Source of the DNA: Gluconacetobacter johannae
Lineage (GTDB): Bacteria; Pseudomonadota; Alphaproteobacteria; Acetobacterales; Acetobacteraceae
Direction: 5' to 3'
Assembly: GCF_014174305.1 (NCBI RefSeq)
Contig: NZ_JABEQH010000001.1
Coordinates: 62,001-126,000 of the forward strand
DNA length: 64,000 nucleotides
Part shown: positions 8,650 to 17,020 of the stretch, piece by piece
Position numbering within the stretch: position 1 is the first letter of the stretch
How the letters are laid out: every line of letters starts with the position of its first letter
Notes under the pieces: model-generated
Told to the model about the DNA's origin: nothing
The model's input: only the letters and a program-made list of their open reading frames with translations
Databases searched by the model: none
Position numbers and translations under genes: made by a program

Positions 8650-8733
8650 GCGAGAGTGACGGAACGGTAGACGTAGTCGGCTCAAAATCGACCGCCGCAA
8701 GGCATAGGGGTTCGAGTCCCCTCTCTCGTACCA
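8650..8733 (+). tRNA. tRNA-Leu (CAA anticodon)
   Basis: 84-base tRNA gene with CCA encoded (8731-8733). The acceptor stem is GCGAGAG (8650-8656) pairing with CTCTCGT (8723-8729) through one G-U pair. The anticodon stem GTCGG/TCGAC closes loop CTCAAAA, placing anticodon CAA at 8683-8685. A long variable arm, as expected for leucine tRNAs, precedes the T arm AGGGG-TTCGAGT-CCCCT. It would read UUG codons. serC starts only 15 bases after the CCA end. Confidence 0.95.
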
Positions 8734-8748
8734 TCAATTCCGGACAGG

Positions 8749-9933
8749 ATGATGCTTTCTCTTTCCCCCGATGCGATCACCAAGCCCGGCGTACGGCCGG
8801 GCAATCCCTGCTTTTCCTCCGGCCCCTGCGCCAAGCGTCCGGGCTGGTCGCTGGATGCGCTGTCGGGGGCGCTGCTGGGCCGGTCCCATCGCGCGCCCGA
8901 CGGGCGGGCGCGGCTGAACGAGGTCATCACCCGGTCCCGCGCCATCCTGGGCATGCCCGAAGGCTGGCGGCTGGGCATCGTTCCCGGCTCGGACACCGGG
9001 GCGGTCGAAATGGTGCTGTGGTCGCTGATCGGCGAACGGCCGGTCGACGTGCTGGCGTTCGAGAGCTTTTCCGCGACCTGGGCCGACGACATCATGGCGC
9101 AGTTGCGCCCCCCCGCCGCGCGGGTGCTGGCGGCCGAGTACGGCAGCCTGCCCGACCTGGGGCAGGTGGACTGGTCGCATGACGTGGTGCTGGCCTGGAA
9201 CGGCACGACCTCGGGCGTATGCATTCCCGATGGATCGGCCATTCCGGCGGACCGCGAGGGCCTGGTGATCTGCGACGCGACCTCGGCCGCCTTCGCGATG
9301 GACCTGCCGTGGGAGAAGCTGGATATCGTCACCTGGTCCTGGCAGAAGGTCCTGGGGGGCGAGGCCGCGCACGGCATGCTGGCCCTGTCGCCCCGCGCCG
9401 TGCGCCGGCTGGAGGAAACGCCGCCGCCGCGCGCCCTGCCCAAGGTCTTCCGCCTGACCTCGAAGGGCAAGCTGATCGAAGGCATCTTTCGGGGCGACAC
9501 CATCAACACGCCCTCGATGCTGTGCGTCGAGGACGCGCTGGACGGGCTGCGCTGGGCCGAGGGCATCGGCGGCCTGCCGGCGCTGATCGGCCGCAGCAAG
9601 GCCAATCTGGCGGTTGTGGCGGACTGGGTCGCGCAGTCGGACTGGGCGGCGTTCCTGGCGCAGAACGCGGCCGAACGGTCCAGCACGTCGATCTGCCTGA
9701 CCATCGTCGCCCCCTGGTTCCGCGCGCTGGACGCCGGCGCGCAGGCGAAGGCGGCCAAGCGGATCGTCGCCCTGCTGGAGGCCGAGGGCGTGGCGCTGGA
9801 TATCGGCAGCTATCGCGACGCGCCCGCCGGCTTGCGCCTGTGGGGCGGCGCCACGGTCGAGACGGCCGATCTGCGGGCGCTGCTGCCGTGGCTGGACTGG
9901 GCCGAGGCGCAGGTCCGCGCCGAATACGCATAG
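8749..9933 (+). CDS. serC: Phosphoserine aminotransferase SerC
   Basis: PLP enzyme that transaminates 3-phosphohydroxypyruvate to phosphoserine in serine synthesis, and also serves pyridoxal phosphate synthesis. The 394-residue sequence is the alphaproteobacterial type: [22 protein letters not shown] at the start, GSDTGAVEM for phosphate binding, and Lys200 in [10 protein letters not shown] as the PLP-binding lysine. ATGs occur at 8749 and 8752 with no clear ribosome site, because the tRNA ends at 8733. After tRNA processing the message would have a leader of only 15-18 bases. serA is not next to it; hisZ and purA follow on the same strand. Confidence 0.95.
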   Translation: MMLSLSPDAITKPGVRPGNPCFSSGPCAKRPGWSLDALSGALLGRSHRAPDGRARLNEVITRSRAILGMPEGWRLGIVPGSDTGAVEMVLWSLIGERPVDVLAFESFSATWADDIMAQLRPPAARVLAAEYGSLPDLGQVDWSHDVVLAWNGTTSGVCIPDGSAIPADREGLVICDATSAAFAMDLPWEKLDIVTWSWQKVLGGEAAHGMLALSPRAVRRLEETPPPRALPKVFRLTSKGKLIEGIFRGDTINTPSMLCVEDALDGLRWAEGIGGLPALIGRSKANLAVVADWVAQSDWAAFLAQNAAERSSTSICLTIVAPWFRALDAGAQAKAAKRIVALLEAEGVALDIGSYRDAPAGLRLWGGATVETADLRALLPWLDWAEAQVRAEYA

Positions 9934-10007
9934 GGGCCGGCCGCTCGGGCCGGGACGATCCACCTGCGGAGATGACGGATCGCCGCGACGATGGTATAGG
10001 CGCGCGC

Positions 10008-11153
10008 ATGACGGACGATCCGCCTCCCAACCCCGCCCTGCTGCCGGCAGGTTTTGTCGACCTGCTGCCTCCGGACGCCGAGGCCGAGGCCGCCGGCATG
10101 GAGGCCCTGATGCGGGTTTTTGCCGCCCACGGCTACAGCCGGGTCAAGCCGCCCCTGCTGGAATTCGAGGACACGCTGCTGTCCGGCTCCGGCGCGGCGG
10201 TGGCCGAGCAGGCGTTCCGCCTGATGGACCCCGACACGCGGCGGATGATGGCGCTGCGCCCCGACATCACCCCGCAGATCGCACGGATCGCGGCCACGCG
10301 CCTGGCCGAGGCGCCGCGCCCGCTGCGCCTGTCCTATGCTGGGCTGTGCGTGCTGGCCAGCGGCGGGGCGCGGGAGAGCGATCGGCAGATCTCGCAGGCC
10401 GGCATCGAGCTGATCGGCCCGGATTCGCCTGAAGCCGATGCCGAAATCGTCGCGCTGGGGGCCGAAGGGCTGGCGGCGCTGGGCGTGCCGGGCGTGTCGT
10501 TCGACCTGACGATGCCGCCCCTGGCGCCGGCGCTGATGGCGGAAATCGACTATGCGCCCGACGAACGGCTGGCGCTGATGCGCGCGCTGGACCGCAAGGA
10601 CGCGGCGGCGGTGGCGCGTCTGGCCGGCGGCCTGGCCCCGGTGCTGACCGAACTGCTGCATGCCGCGGGGCCGGCCGACCGTGCCCTGGCGGTGCTGGCG
10701 GGGCTGGACCTGCCGCCGTCGGTCCGGCTGCTCAGCGACCGGCTGGCGGCGACCGTGGCGGCGATTGCGGCGCGGGTGCCCGATATCCGCCTGACGGTCG
10801 ATCCGATCGAATTCCGGGGCTGGCAGTACCATACGGGCGTGTGCGTCACCGTCTATGCCCGGGGACAGCATCAGGAACTGGGCCGGGGCGGACGCTACCG
10901 GTCGAACGATGACGAACCCGCCTGCGGCCTGACCCTGCGGCCCGAGGCGCTGCTGCGCGCGGCGCCGGTCCGGGCAGGGCGGACCCGCGTGTTCCTGCCG
11001 GTGAATGCCGCCCCCGAACTGGGCCGCCGCCTGCGCGAGGACGGGTACGCCACCGTGGACGCGCTGGGCGCCGTGGCCGACCCGGCGGCCGAGGCGCGGC
11101 GCCTGGGATGCGCGATGCTGGCCCGTGGGGACGGAATCGTGGCGCTCGACTGA
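10008..11153 (+). CDS. hisZ: ATP phosphoribosyltransferase regulatory subunit HisZ
   Basis: Histidyl-tRNA-synthetase-like protein that lacks tRNA charging and instead activates the short form of HisG, the first enzyme of histidine synthesis. The 381 residues begin with LLPAGFVDLLPPDAEAEA and carry class II synthetase-like motifs (RVKPPLLEFED, MALRPDITPQIARI). The full anticodon-binding domain of HisS is missing, consistent with HisZ. The ATG at 10008 was chosen; an in-frame ATG at 9972 would add 12 residues but has its GGAG directly abutting it. No hisG is adjacent in this window, so the partner must be encoded elsewhere. Confidence 0.9.
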   Translation: MTDDPPPNPALLPAGFVDLLPPDAEAEAAGMEALMRVFAAHGYSRVKPPLLEFEDTLLSGSGAAVAEQAFRLMDPDTRRMMALRPDITPQIARIAATRLAEAPRPLRLSYAGLCVLASGGARESDRQISQAGIELIGPDSPEADAEIVALGAEGLAALGVPGVSFDLTMPPLAPALMAEIDYAPDERLALMRALDRKDAAAVARLAGGLAPVLTELLHAAGPADRALAVLAGLDLPPSVRLLSDRLAATVAAIAARVPDIRLTVDPIEFRGWQYHTGVCVTVYARGQHQELGRGGRYRSNDDEPACGLTLRPEALLRAAPVRAGRTRVFLPVNAAPELGRRLREDGYATVDALGAVADPAAEARRLGCAMLARGDGIVALD

Positions 11154-11267
11154 CGCGCCTGATAAGTCAGGCGGCACAAGGGGGGCTGGTCCCGCCCGGT
11201 TCTTTATCCAGTTTACCCGGCGGCCACGATGCACGGCCCGGACGGGCAGCATTTCAAGGAGCACATC

Positions 11268-12557
11268 ATGTCCAACGTCACCGTGATCGGCGCCCAGTGG
11301 GGTGACGAGGGGAAGGGCAAGATCGTCGACTGGCTGGCCAGTCGCGCCGACATCGTCGTGCGGTTCCAGGGCGGGCACAATGCCGGCCATACCCTGGTCG
11401 TGGGCGACCAGACCTACAAGCTGTCGCTGCTGCCGTCGGGCCTGGTGCGGGGCAAGATGGGCGTGATCGGCAACGGCGTCGTGGTGGACCCCGAGGCCCT
11501 GCTGGCCGAAATCGACCGCGTCACCGCGCAAGGGCTGGAGGTCACGCCCCGCACGCTGCGTATCGCCGAGAACGTGCCGCTGATCCTGCCGGTGCATGGC
11601 GCCATCGACCGCGCGCGCGAGGCTGCGCGCGGCGACCGCAAGATCGGCACGACCGGACGCGGCATCGGCCCGGCTTACGAGGACAAGGTGGCCCGCCGCG
11701 CCATTCGCCTGTGCGACCTGGCCGAGCCCGAGACGCTGGACTGGAAGCTGGACGAACTGCTGCTGCACCACAACACGCTGCTGGCGGGCCTGGGGTCGGA
11801 AACCTTCACCAAGGACGCCCTGCTGGCGCATCTGAACGCGCTGGCGCCGCGCGTGCTGCCCTTCATGGACACGGTGTGGGAATTGCTGGACGACAGCAGC
11901 CGGGCCGGCCGCAAGATCCTGTTCGAGGGCGCGCAGGCGGTGATGCTGGATGTCGATCACGGCACCTATCCGTTCGTCACCAGTTCCAACACCATCGCCG
12001 CCAATGCCGCGACGGGCAGCGGGGTCGGGCCGGGGACGGTCGGCTTCGTGCTGGGGATCGCCAAGGCCTATTCCACCCGGGTGGGCGAGGGGCCGTTCCC
12101 CAGCGAACTGCATGACGAGATGGGCCGTACCCTGGGCGAGCGCGGCCATGAATTCGGCACCGTCACGGGCCGTCCGCGCCGCTGCGGCTGGTTCGACGCC
12201 ATGCTGGTGCGCCGCGCGGTGCGCGTGGGCGGCGTCAACGGCCTGGCGCTGACCAAGCTGGACGTGCTGGACGGGATTCCGGAACTGCGGATCTGCACGG
12301 GATACGAACTGGACGGCGAGGAAATCCGCCATTTCCCCTCGGCGCCGGCGGCACAGGCGCGGGTGAAGCCGGTCTATGAGACGCTGGAAGGCTGGAGCGG
12401 CACGACCTATGGCGCCCGGTCGTGGGCCGACCTGCCGGCCCAGGCGATCAAATACGTCCGCCGGATCGAAGAACTGGTCGAAGCCCCGGTGACCCTGCTG
12501 TCCACCAGCCCGGAACGTGACGACACCATCCTGATGCGCGACCCGTTCGAGAACTGA
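11268..12557 (+). CDS. purA: Adenylosuccinate synthetase PurA
   Basis: Catalyses the GTP-dependent first step from IMP to AMP. The 429 residues open with the signature [20 protein letters not shown], which includes the catalytic Asp and P-loop. GHNAGHT, the [10 protein letters not shown] segment, and the C-terminal TKLDVLDG guanine-binding motif are all present. A perfect AAGGAG at 11256-11261 lies 6 bases before the ATG and fixes the start. It converges on rpoH across a hairpin that may terminate both. Confidence 0.98.
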   Translation: MSNVTVIGAQWGDEGKGKIVDWLASRADIVVRFQGGHNAGHTLVVGDQTYKLSLLPSGLVRGKMGVIGNGVVVDPEALLAEIDRVTAQGLEVTPRTLRIAENVPLILPVHGAIDRAREAARGDRKIGTTGRGIGPAYEDKVARRAIRLCDLAEPETLDWKLDELLLHHNTLLAGLGSETFTKDALLAHLNALAPRVLPFMDTVWELLDDSSRAGRKILFEGAQAVMLDVDHGTYPFVTSSNTIAANAATGSGVGPGTVGFVLGIAKAYSTRVGEGPFPSELHDEMGRTLGERGHEFGTVTGRPRRCGWFDAMLVRRAVRVGGVNGLALTKLDVLDGIPELRICTGYELDGEEIRHFPSAPAAQARVKPVYETLEGWSGTTYGARSWADLPAQAIKYVRRIEELVEAPVTLLSTSPERDDTILMRDPFEN

Positions 12558-12567
12558 AATCACGCGG

Positions 12568-12595
12568 CCGGGCAGGGGCAAAAGCCCCCGCCCGG
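12568..12595. terminator. Bidirectional terminator-like hairpin between purA and rpoH
   Basis: CCGGGC (12568-12573) pairs with GCCCGG (12590-12595), and GGGGC (12575-12579) pairs with GCCCC (12584-12588) around an AAAA loop. One A/C mismatch separates the two stem parts. It lies between the stops of convergent purA and rpoH, the expected place for a shared terminator. Neither side has a strong T run, so it may act as an mRNA 3' end protector or with Rho. Confidence 0.6.
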
Positions 12596-12598
12596 AGA

Positions 12599-13486
12599 TT
12601 ATCCGGCTTGGTGGGCCTGGCGATGGGCCTCGACTTCCGCCTTCATCGCGGCCTGGACCTTCTCGAACGCCCGGACCTCGATCTGGCGCACCCGCTCGCG
12701 CGAGATGTTGTAGGTGTGGGACAAATCTTCCAGCGTCGCCGGTTCGTCCTTCAGCCGGCGTTCGGTCAGGATATGGCGCTCGCGGTCGTTGAGCGTCTTC
12801 AGCGCGTTGTCCAGCAGTGCCTTGCGGCCGCTGAATTCCTCGCTGTCGGCCAGGGTCTGTTCCTGGTTGTCGTGCTCGTCCACCAGCCAGTCCTGCCACT
12901 CGCCTTCGCTGTCGGCGCGCAAGGGGGCGTTCAGGCTGTGATCCGGCGCCGAGAGGCGACGGTTCATGTTGATGACGTCCTGCTCGGGCACGCCCAGGGA
13001 CTGGGCGATCTTGTTCACCTGTTCGGGCTGCAGGTCGCCGTCGTCGATGGCCTGCATCTGCCCTTTCAGGCGACGCAAATTGAAGAACAGCTTCTTCTGG
13101 GCGGCGGTCGTGCCCATCTTCACCAGCGACCAGCTATGCAGGATATATTCCTGGATAGCCGCGCGGATCCACCACATCGCATAGGTCGCCAGCCGGAAGC
13201 CACGATCGGGGTCGAAGCGGCGGACCGCCTGCATCATCCCGATATTGCCTTCGCTTATCAGTTCGCCCAGCGGCAGGCCGTACCCGCGATAGCCCATGGC
13301 AATCTTGGCGACCAGGCGCAGATGGGAGGTGACGAGCGTGTGCGCGGCCTTGGTGTCGCCCTTGTCCTTCCAGCTGCGGGACAGGCGCTGCTCCTCCTCG
13401 GGGGAGAGCATGGGGAATTTGCGGATGTCCTGAAGGTACCTTGACAGGTTGGTTTCAGGACCAACATTGAGAATGGAAGAGGCCAT
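12599..13486 (-). CDS. rpoH: Heat-shock sigma factor RpoH (sigma-32)
   Basis: Alternative sigma factor that directs RNA polymerase to chaperone and protease promoters. The 295 residues show sigma region 2 (GNIGMMQAVRRFDPDRGFRLATYAMWWI), the RpoH-specific box QKKLFFNLRR just after it, and a region 4 helix-turn-helix (ISRERVRQIEVRAFEKV). The ATG giving MASSILNV was chosen because AAGGAG lies 9 bases upstream; an upstream in-frame ATG at 13516 adds ten residues and lacks a ribosome site. Arrangement head-to-tail behind rluD is common in alphaproteobacteria. A likely promoter about 200 bases upstream implies a long leader. htpG in this window has a matching heat-shock-type promoter. Confidence 0.97.
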   Translation of the reverse strand: MASSILNVGPETNLSRYLQDIRKFPMLSPEEEQRLSRSWKDKGDTKAAHTLVTSHLRLVAKIAMGYRGYGLPLGELISEGNIGMMQAVRRFDPDRGFRLATYAMWWIRAAIQEYILHSWSLVKMGTTAAQKKLFFNLRRLKGQMQAIDDGDLQPEQVNKIAQSLGVPEQDVINMNRRLSAPDHSLNAPLRADSEGEWQDWLVDEHDNQEQTLADSEEFSGRKALLDNALKTLNDRERHILTERRLKDEPATLEDLSHTYNISRERVRQIEVRAFEKVQAAMKAEVEAHRQAHQAG

Positions 13487-13548
13487 GGGATCGGACTCCT
13501 TTTCCGGGGGTGCCATTTCGGCCCGAGGGATGTCCTACGGCACATCCA

Positions 13549-13620
13549 TCAGAGGGTTTCATGGTCCCACCCGATTGGCGCGTGGATGGACTTCACGTCC
13601 CCGTGAGGCACCCCCATCAT
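13549..13620 (-). other. Possible short upstream open frame in the rpoH leader
   Basis: The inferred rpoH leader contains a 23-codon frame reading MMGVPHGDVKSIHAPIGWDH and ending ETL before TGA. A GAGG lies 9 bases before the first of its two ATGs. It stops about 60 bases before the rpoH ATG. It may be translated and influence rpoH expression, or may be chance; there is no codon-level evidence beyond the frame and the ribosome-site-like GAGG. Confidence 0.25.
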
Positions 13621-13680
13621 GGGCCGTATCCTCACGAGACGTCCATTCCGGCGGTCGCGTCACCCGCCGGACAACTGCCA

Positions 13681-13709
13681 AATCTAATGACGGGTCGGTT
13701 TACCGTCAA
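13681..13709 (-). promoter_or_regulatory. Candidate rpoH promoter
   Basis: On the minus strand TTGACG (13709-13704) and TAGATT (13686-13681) are separated by exactly 17 bases. The -35 matches TTGACA at five of six positions and the -10 matches TATAAT at four. The C before TTGACG also gives CTTG, so partial recognition by sigma-32 itself is conceivable. It lies just after the rluD stop and would give a leader of roughly 190 bases before the rpoH ATG. Confidence 0.55.
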
Positions 13710-13736
13710 GCGAACTCCCCCCAAACTGCCTTAAAA

Positions 13737-14708
13737 CTAAGCAATCTTTGCCATGAGCGTCTGGAAATCCTCCGGTGGCGGGGTCTCGAACAGCATCGAC
13801 TCACCGGTGCCGGGATGGACGAAACCCAGTCGCGCGGCATGCAGGGCCTGGCGCGGAAAATCCAGCGCGGCACGGCGCGCGTCGTCGGGCAGGCCGCGCG
13901 CGGCAGCCGGAATCCGCCGCAGATAGACCGGGTCGCCGATCAGCGGATGTCCGTCCGTCGAGAAATGCACGCGGATCTGGTGCGTGCGCCCGGTGGCCAG
14001 GCGGCATTCGACATAGCTGACCGCGCCATGGAACGTACGCAGCGTCCGGTAATGCGTCAGCGCATGCTTGCCCCCGCCGTGATGCACGACCGCCATGCGC
14101 TTGCGGTCGCGCCGGTCGCGGCCGATCGCGCCCGCGAACTCCCCCGTGGCCGGCGCAAGGATACCCCATGACAGGGCCAGGTAGGTGCGGTCGATATCGC
14201 GCGCGGCAAAGGCCGCCGACAGGGCGGTGTGGGCGCGTTCGGTCTTGGCCGCCACCATGACGCCCGACGTGTCCTTGTCCAGCCGGTGGACGATTCCGGG
14301 CCGGCGTTCGCCGCCGATGCCCGTCAGGCTGTCGCCGCAGTGCGCCAGCAGGGCGTTGACCAGGGTCCCGTCCTCGTTGCCGGGGGCGGGATGGACCACC
14401 AGCCCCGCCGGCTTGTCCAGCACGATCAGGTCCGAATCCTCGTACAGGATGGCGAACGGAATCGCCTGCGCCGCCGGGGTGGCGGGGATTGCGGGCGGTT
14501 GCCTTATCTCATAACACATGCCCGCCCGCACCGGCTCGGACGGTTCGCGCAGGGGGACGCCCGCGCGCGACACGTGGCCGCTTTCCATCAGCGCCTTGAC
14601 GCGCGAGCGCGACAGCGTGCCGATGGCGTCGGCCAGGAAACGGTCGGTGCGCTGGCCGGCATGCTCGGTGCCGGCAGTCAGGAAAACGGGCTGCGTATCG
14701 TCGGTCAT
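13737..14708 (-). CDS. rluD: RluA/RluD-family 23S rRNA pseudouridine synthase
   Basis: Converts uridines of 23S rRNA (helix 69 in the case of RluD) to pseudouridine. The 323 residues comprise an N-terminal S4-like RNA-binding domain (about 15-75, RTDRFLADAIGTLSRSRVKAL) and the synthase domain with HRLDKDTSG, in which Asp144 is the catalytic residue. The LATGRTHQIRVHF motif near residue 240 is also present. Conservation of place beside rpoH and the two-domain layout favour RluD over RluA or RluC, but specificity cannot be proved from sequence alone. It is divergent from the small membrane protein gene across 48 bases. Confidence 0.9.
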   Translation of the reverse strand: MTDDTQPVFLTAGTEHAGQRTDRFLADAIGTLSRSRVKALMESGHVSRAGVPLREPSEPVRAGMCYEIRQPPAIPATPAAQAIPFAILYEDSDLIVLDKPAGLVVHPAPGNEDGTLVNALLAHCGDSLTGIGGERRPGIVHRLDKDTSGVMVAAKTERAHTALSAAFAARDIDRTYLALSWGILAPATGEFAGAIGRDRRDRKRMAVVHHGGGKHALTHYRTLRTFHGAVSYVECRLATGRTHQIRVHFSTDGHPLIGDPVYLRRIPAAARGLPDDARRAALDFPRQALHAARLGFVHPGTGESMLFETPPPEDFQTLMAKIA

Positions 14709-14756
14709 GCGCGGCTCTTAACGGAAAAAGACGTCGGTCGGAAACGGAAAGCAGTC

Positions 14757-15107
14757 ATGAACGGACAGGGATCGAAGGCGCTTCTGGCGGCCGTCATCTT
14801 CATGGGGGTGTTGCTGGCGGCCGGTTCGCTGGTTCTGGTGGGCGTGCTGGTGCACCGGATCTCGCACCCCAGGCCAGGCGTCGCGCCGGCGGGCGCGAAC
14901 CCGGCGGCGGCCGTGCTGGCCGCCCCGCCATCGGGCGACTACGGAAGCCTCGTCCTGGACGAACCGGCGGGCACCCGTATTGCCGGCATGACGCGGCAGG
15001 CCGACACGCTGCTGGCGATTTCCCTGTCGGGTGGCGGGGCCGACCGCATCGTCCTGTGGGACCTGCCGCATGGCCGCATTGTCGGGCGGGTGCGCCTGAC
15101 CCCTTGA
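14757..15107 (+). CDS. Small single-pass membrane protein (DUF6476-like)
   Basis: 116-residue protein with one strong transmembrane segment at about residues 8-33 (ALLAAVIFMGVLLAAGSLVL), a Pro/Ala-rich linker, and a small C-terminal domain of beta-strand character ending in LWDLPHGRIVGRVRLTP. The arrangement, a short membrane protein divergent from rluD, is one I associate with the uncharacterised alphaproteobacterial family DUF6476; that assignment is from memory of the context. The C-terminal repeats of the type GxxIxGxxxxxL resemble a single beta-propeller blade. Function unknown. Confidence 0.6.
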   Translation: MNGQGSKALLAAVIFMGVLLAAGSLVLVGVLVHRISHPRPGVAPAGANPAAAVLAAPPSGDYGSLVLDEPAGTRIAGMTRQADTLLAISLSGGGADRIVLWDLPHGRIVGRVRLTP

Positions 15108-15173
15108 AAATGCGCCCTGAAACCGATCGGCAAAAAATATCGGTCCGGGGTTATTTTCCTATGTCGGGATGGG

Positions 15174-15202
15174 TTGCGTCCCGCCGCATGATGACCTAGA
15201 AG
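15174..15202 (+). promoter_or_regulatory. Candidate promoter for tRNA-Glu
   Basis: TTGCGT (15174-15179) and TAGAAG (15197-15202) are 17 bases apart, and the tRNA begins 13 bases after the -10. The -35 is weak (three of six matches) and the -10 matches at four of six. Position and spacing are right for a tRNA promoter. Confidence 0.4.
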
Positions 15203-15215
15203 CTGCCTCGTCCAC

Positions 15216-15291
15216 GTCCCGTTCGTCTAGAGGCCTAGGACACCGCCCTTTCACGGCGGTAACACGGGTTCGAATCCCGTACGGGACGCCA
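15216..15291 (+). tRNA. tRNA-Glu (TTC anticodon)
   Basis: 76-base tRNA with CCA encoded. The acceptor stem is GTCCCGT (15216-15222) paired with ACGGGAC (15281-15287), with G as the discriminator. The anticodon stem CCGCC/GGCGG closes loop CTTTCAC, placing anticodon TTC at 15250-15252. The T arm is ACGGG-TTCGAAT-CCCGT. The nitrate assimilation operon ends 128 bases downstream, on the opposite strand. Confidence 0.97.
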
Positions 15292-15419
15292 CGCACCACA
15301 GGTGCCTGGCTAGATTGGCCAAGTCATTGTGGTCCTCGCGATGTAGCACATGTGTATGCGACATGCGGGACCTACTGACCCCTCTCCTTCTGTGGCGCGC
15401 AGACGCCCTCATCGAGAGA

Positions 15420-16397
15420 TCACCTTGCCATTTCCTGTGTCAGCCACCCAAGCCGTTCAAGGCTGACGACGTCCTCGGGCGATATCCAGCCGAGGCCCTG
15501 CATGTCGGAGACCATCCAGCCCAGCGCTTCATGATCCCAACTGCGGCTTTTGAACACCATCGCATCGGGAAGCGACGCGTCGGGCATAATGGCCCGCGTT
15601 GCCGCGAAGGGCAGAGCCAGACCGCCTTTTGCAAGGGGGGCCGCCAATTGCCGGGCGATATCGTCGGCATTGGCGGGATCGACGCACAGGGCGATGGCGT
15701 CGTGCAGCGCTGCCAGAAGAGTCCGGGACAGGTCCGCGGCTTCGATATGGGCCTGATCGTTGAGGACCAGGACTTTCTCGACATGACCGGGACAAATGGC
15801 GGCCGATCCGGCCACGACGAAGCCGAGGCCTTGCCGGGCCGCGTCCTCGCCCCACGGAGGTCCGGCGCAGAATCCGTCAATGCTGCCGGCGGACAGGGCG
15901 TCGATGATGCGGTCGGGCGGCATGATCTTCAACTGGACGTCGTCCTGCACAGAGATGCCGATGGACGAAAGAAATCGCGTGAGGATGAGCAGATGGGTGG
16001 AGTAGGCGTGGACCACCGCCAGCCGTGGCGTGCGGCCGATGTCGGCCTTCCAGTTCCGGAATGACCGGTGGCCGGCCCGGCCGGCGGTCCAGTCATGGCC
16101 GGGTCGTGCGGGACCACGCAACACGATCATATTGCCGCCAAAGCTCACGGCCTGCACCGGCCGCAAGCCGGTTTTTCTCCCGCGGCGTCCCAGTGCCGTC
16201 ATCATGGCGAGGGGCGGAAAGATCAAGGCCGAATCAAGACCGTTCCAGACGAGGCCGTCCGCGATATTGGCCCAGGACGGGGACACGGCGATGTCCACGG
16301 ACAGGCCGTGCCGCTCGAACAGGCCCGCGTTCCGCGCGACGACGATCGGGGCGCTGTCTGCCAGTCTGAGGACGCCGATGCGAAGGGGATGGCTCAT
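15420..16397 (-). CDS. nasS: NasS-type nitrate sensor (NrtA-like, no signal peptide)
   Basis: 325-residue protein of the NMT1/nitrate-binding family. It starts MSHPLRIGVLRLADSAPIVV without a signal peptide, so it is cytoplasmic, unlike periplasmic NrtA. Family landmarks are GLFERHGLSVDI, the region around WNGLDSALIFPPLAMM, and GFCAGPPWGEDAARQGLG, which in NasS and NrtA contributes to ligand binding. In known NasS-NasT pairs, NasS holds NasT inactive until nitrate or nitrite binds. The ATG overlaps the nasT stop (ATGA), so the two are translationally coupled. It is the last gene of the nitrate operon, converging on tRNA-Glu. Confidence 0.88.
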   Translation of the reverse strand: MSHPLRIGVLRLADSAPIVVARNAGLFERHGLSVDIAVSPSWANIADGLVWNGLDSALIFPPLAMMTALGRRGRKTGLRPVQAVSFGGNMIVLRGPARPGHDWTAGRAGHRSFRNWKADIGRTPRLAVVHAYSTHLLILTRFLSSIGISVQDDVQLKIMPPDRIIDALSAGSIDGFCAGPPWGEDAARQGLGFVVAGSAAICPGHVEKVLVLNDQAHIEAADLSRTLLAALHDAIALCVDPANADDIARQLAAPLAKGGLALPFAATRAIMPDASLPDAMVFKSRSWDHEALGWMVSDMQGLGWISPEDVVSLERLGWLTQEMAR

Positions 16398-17020
16398 CGG
16401 GTGTCGTCTTTCCTGTGTCTGCTCAGATATTCGGCGGCGATATCGGGGATTCTGCGTGCGGTCTCCATGGCCCGTTTCCGGAACCAGCGGTACGCTTCGC
16501 CTTCACCGCAGCCCTCGTTCTGCATGAACAGCCGTTTCGCCTGGTCGATGGTCTGGCGATCCGAGATCGTCTTGCGGGCGGCCTGAAGTTCGTTCTGGGT
16601 CTGCTGGAAACGCGCATACAGCGCGATGGCGGCGCGCAGAAGCGGTTTCACGTCACGAGGGGGTGTATCCACGACGTTGTAGGAACAGATGCCGGCCTCG
16701 AAGGCGGCTTCCATAAGCTGTTGGTCGTCCTCGTCGACGAACAGGGCGACCGGGTGTTCGAGGCCCGCGCCGGACAGGGCGCGGACGCTGTCCAGCGCGT
16801 CGCGGTCGGCGCGGGACATATCCACCAGCACGATGTCCGGCGTATGGTGGCGGACGGCGTCCATCAGGGGCATGCCCGGATCGGCGGCAATCACGACGAG
16901 GGAACTGTCCGCCCGCAGCGTGTCCGACAGCGCGCCCGCCCGGCTGGGGTTTTCATCGGCAAGGAGGACCCTGATCGCGGGGACCGGACCGGGGGTATTG
17001 GCACGGCTGGGTCCCGCCAT
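16394..17020 (-). CDS. nasT: NasT-type ANTAR RNA-binding antiterminator
   Basis: 208-residue response-regulator-like protein with a C-terminal ANTAR domain. Residues 15-130 form the receiver-like fold (IRVLLADENPSRAGAL, DIVLVDMSRADRDAL). The ANTAR three-helix unit runs from about 140 to 195 (LQAARKTISDRQTIDQAKRLF, GEGEAYRWFRKRAMETARRI), with the conserved Ala-Arg and Trp/Tyr positions. ANTAR proteins bind paired hexaloop hairpins in leader RNAs and prevent termination. A matching hairpin lies ahead of the first gene of this operon. The nasT start overlaps the nitrate reductase stop as ATGA. The pairing with nasS makes the name safe. Confidence 0.92.
   Translation of the reverse strand: MAGPSRANTPGPVPAIRVLLADENPSRAGALSDTLRADSSLVVIAADPGMPLMDAVRHHTPDIVLVDMSRADRDALDSVRALSGAGLEHPVALFVDEDDQQLMEAAFEAGICSYNVVDTPPRDVKPLLRAAIALYARFQQTQNELQAARKTISDRQTIDQAKRLFMQNEGCGEGEAYRWFRKRAMETARRIPDIAAEYLSRHRKDDTR

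Noticed and set aside
9810-12899. Open frame of about 1030 codons antisense to hisZ and purA
   Set aside because: Shadow of two clear enzymes; no recognisable motif or start.
15292-15419. Attachment site or integrase remnant beside tRNA-Glu
   Set aside because: No repeat of the tRNA 3' end was noticed at the other side of the nitrate cluster, and no integrase-like frame is present.
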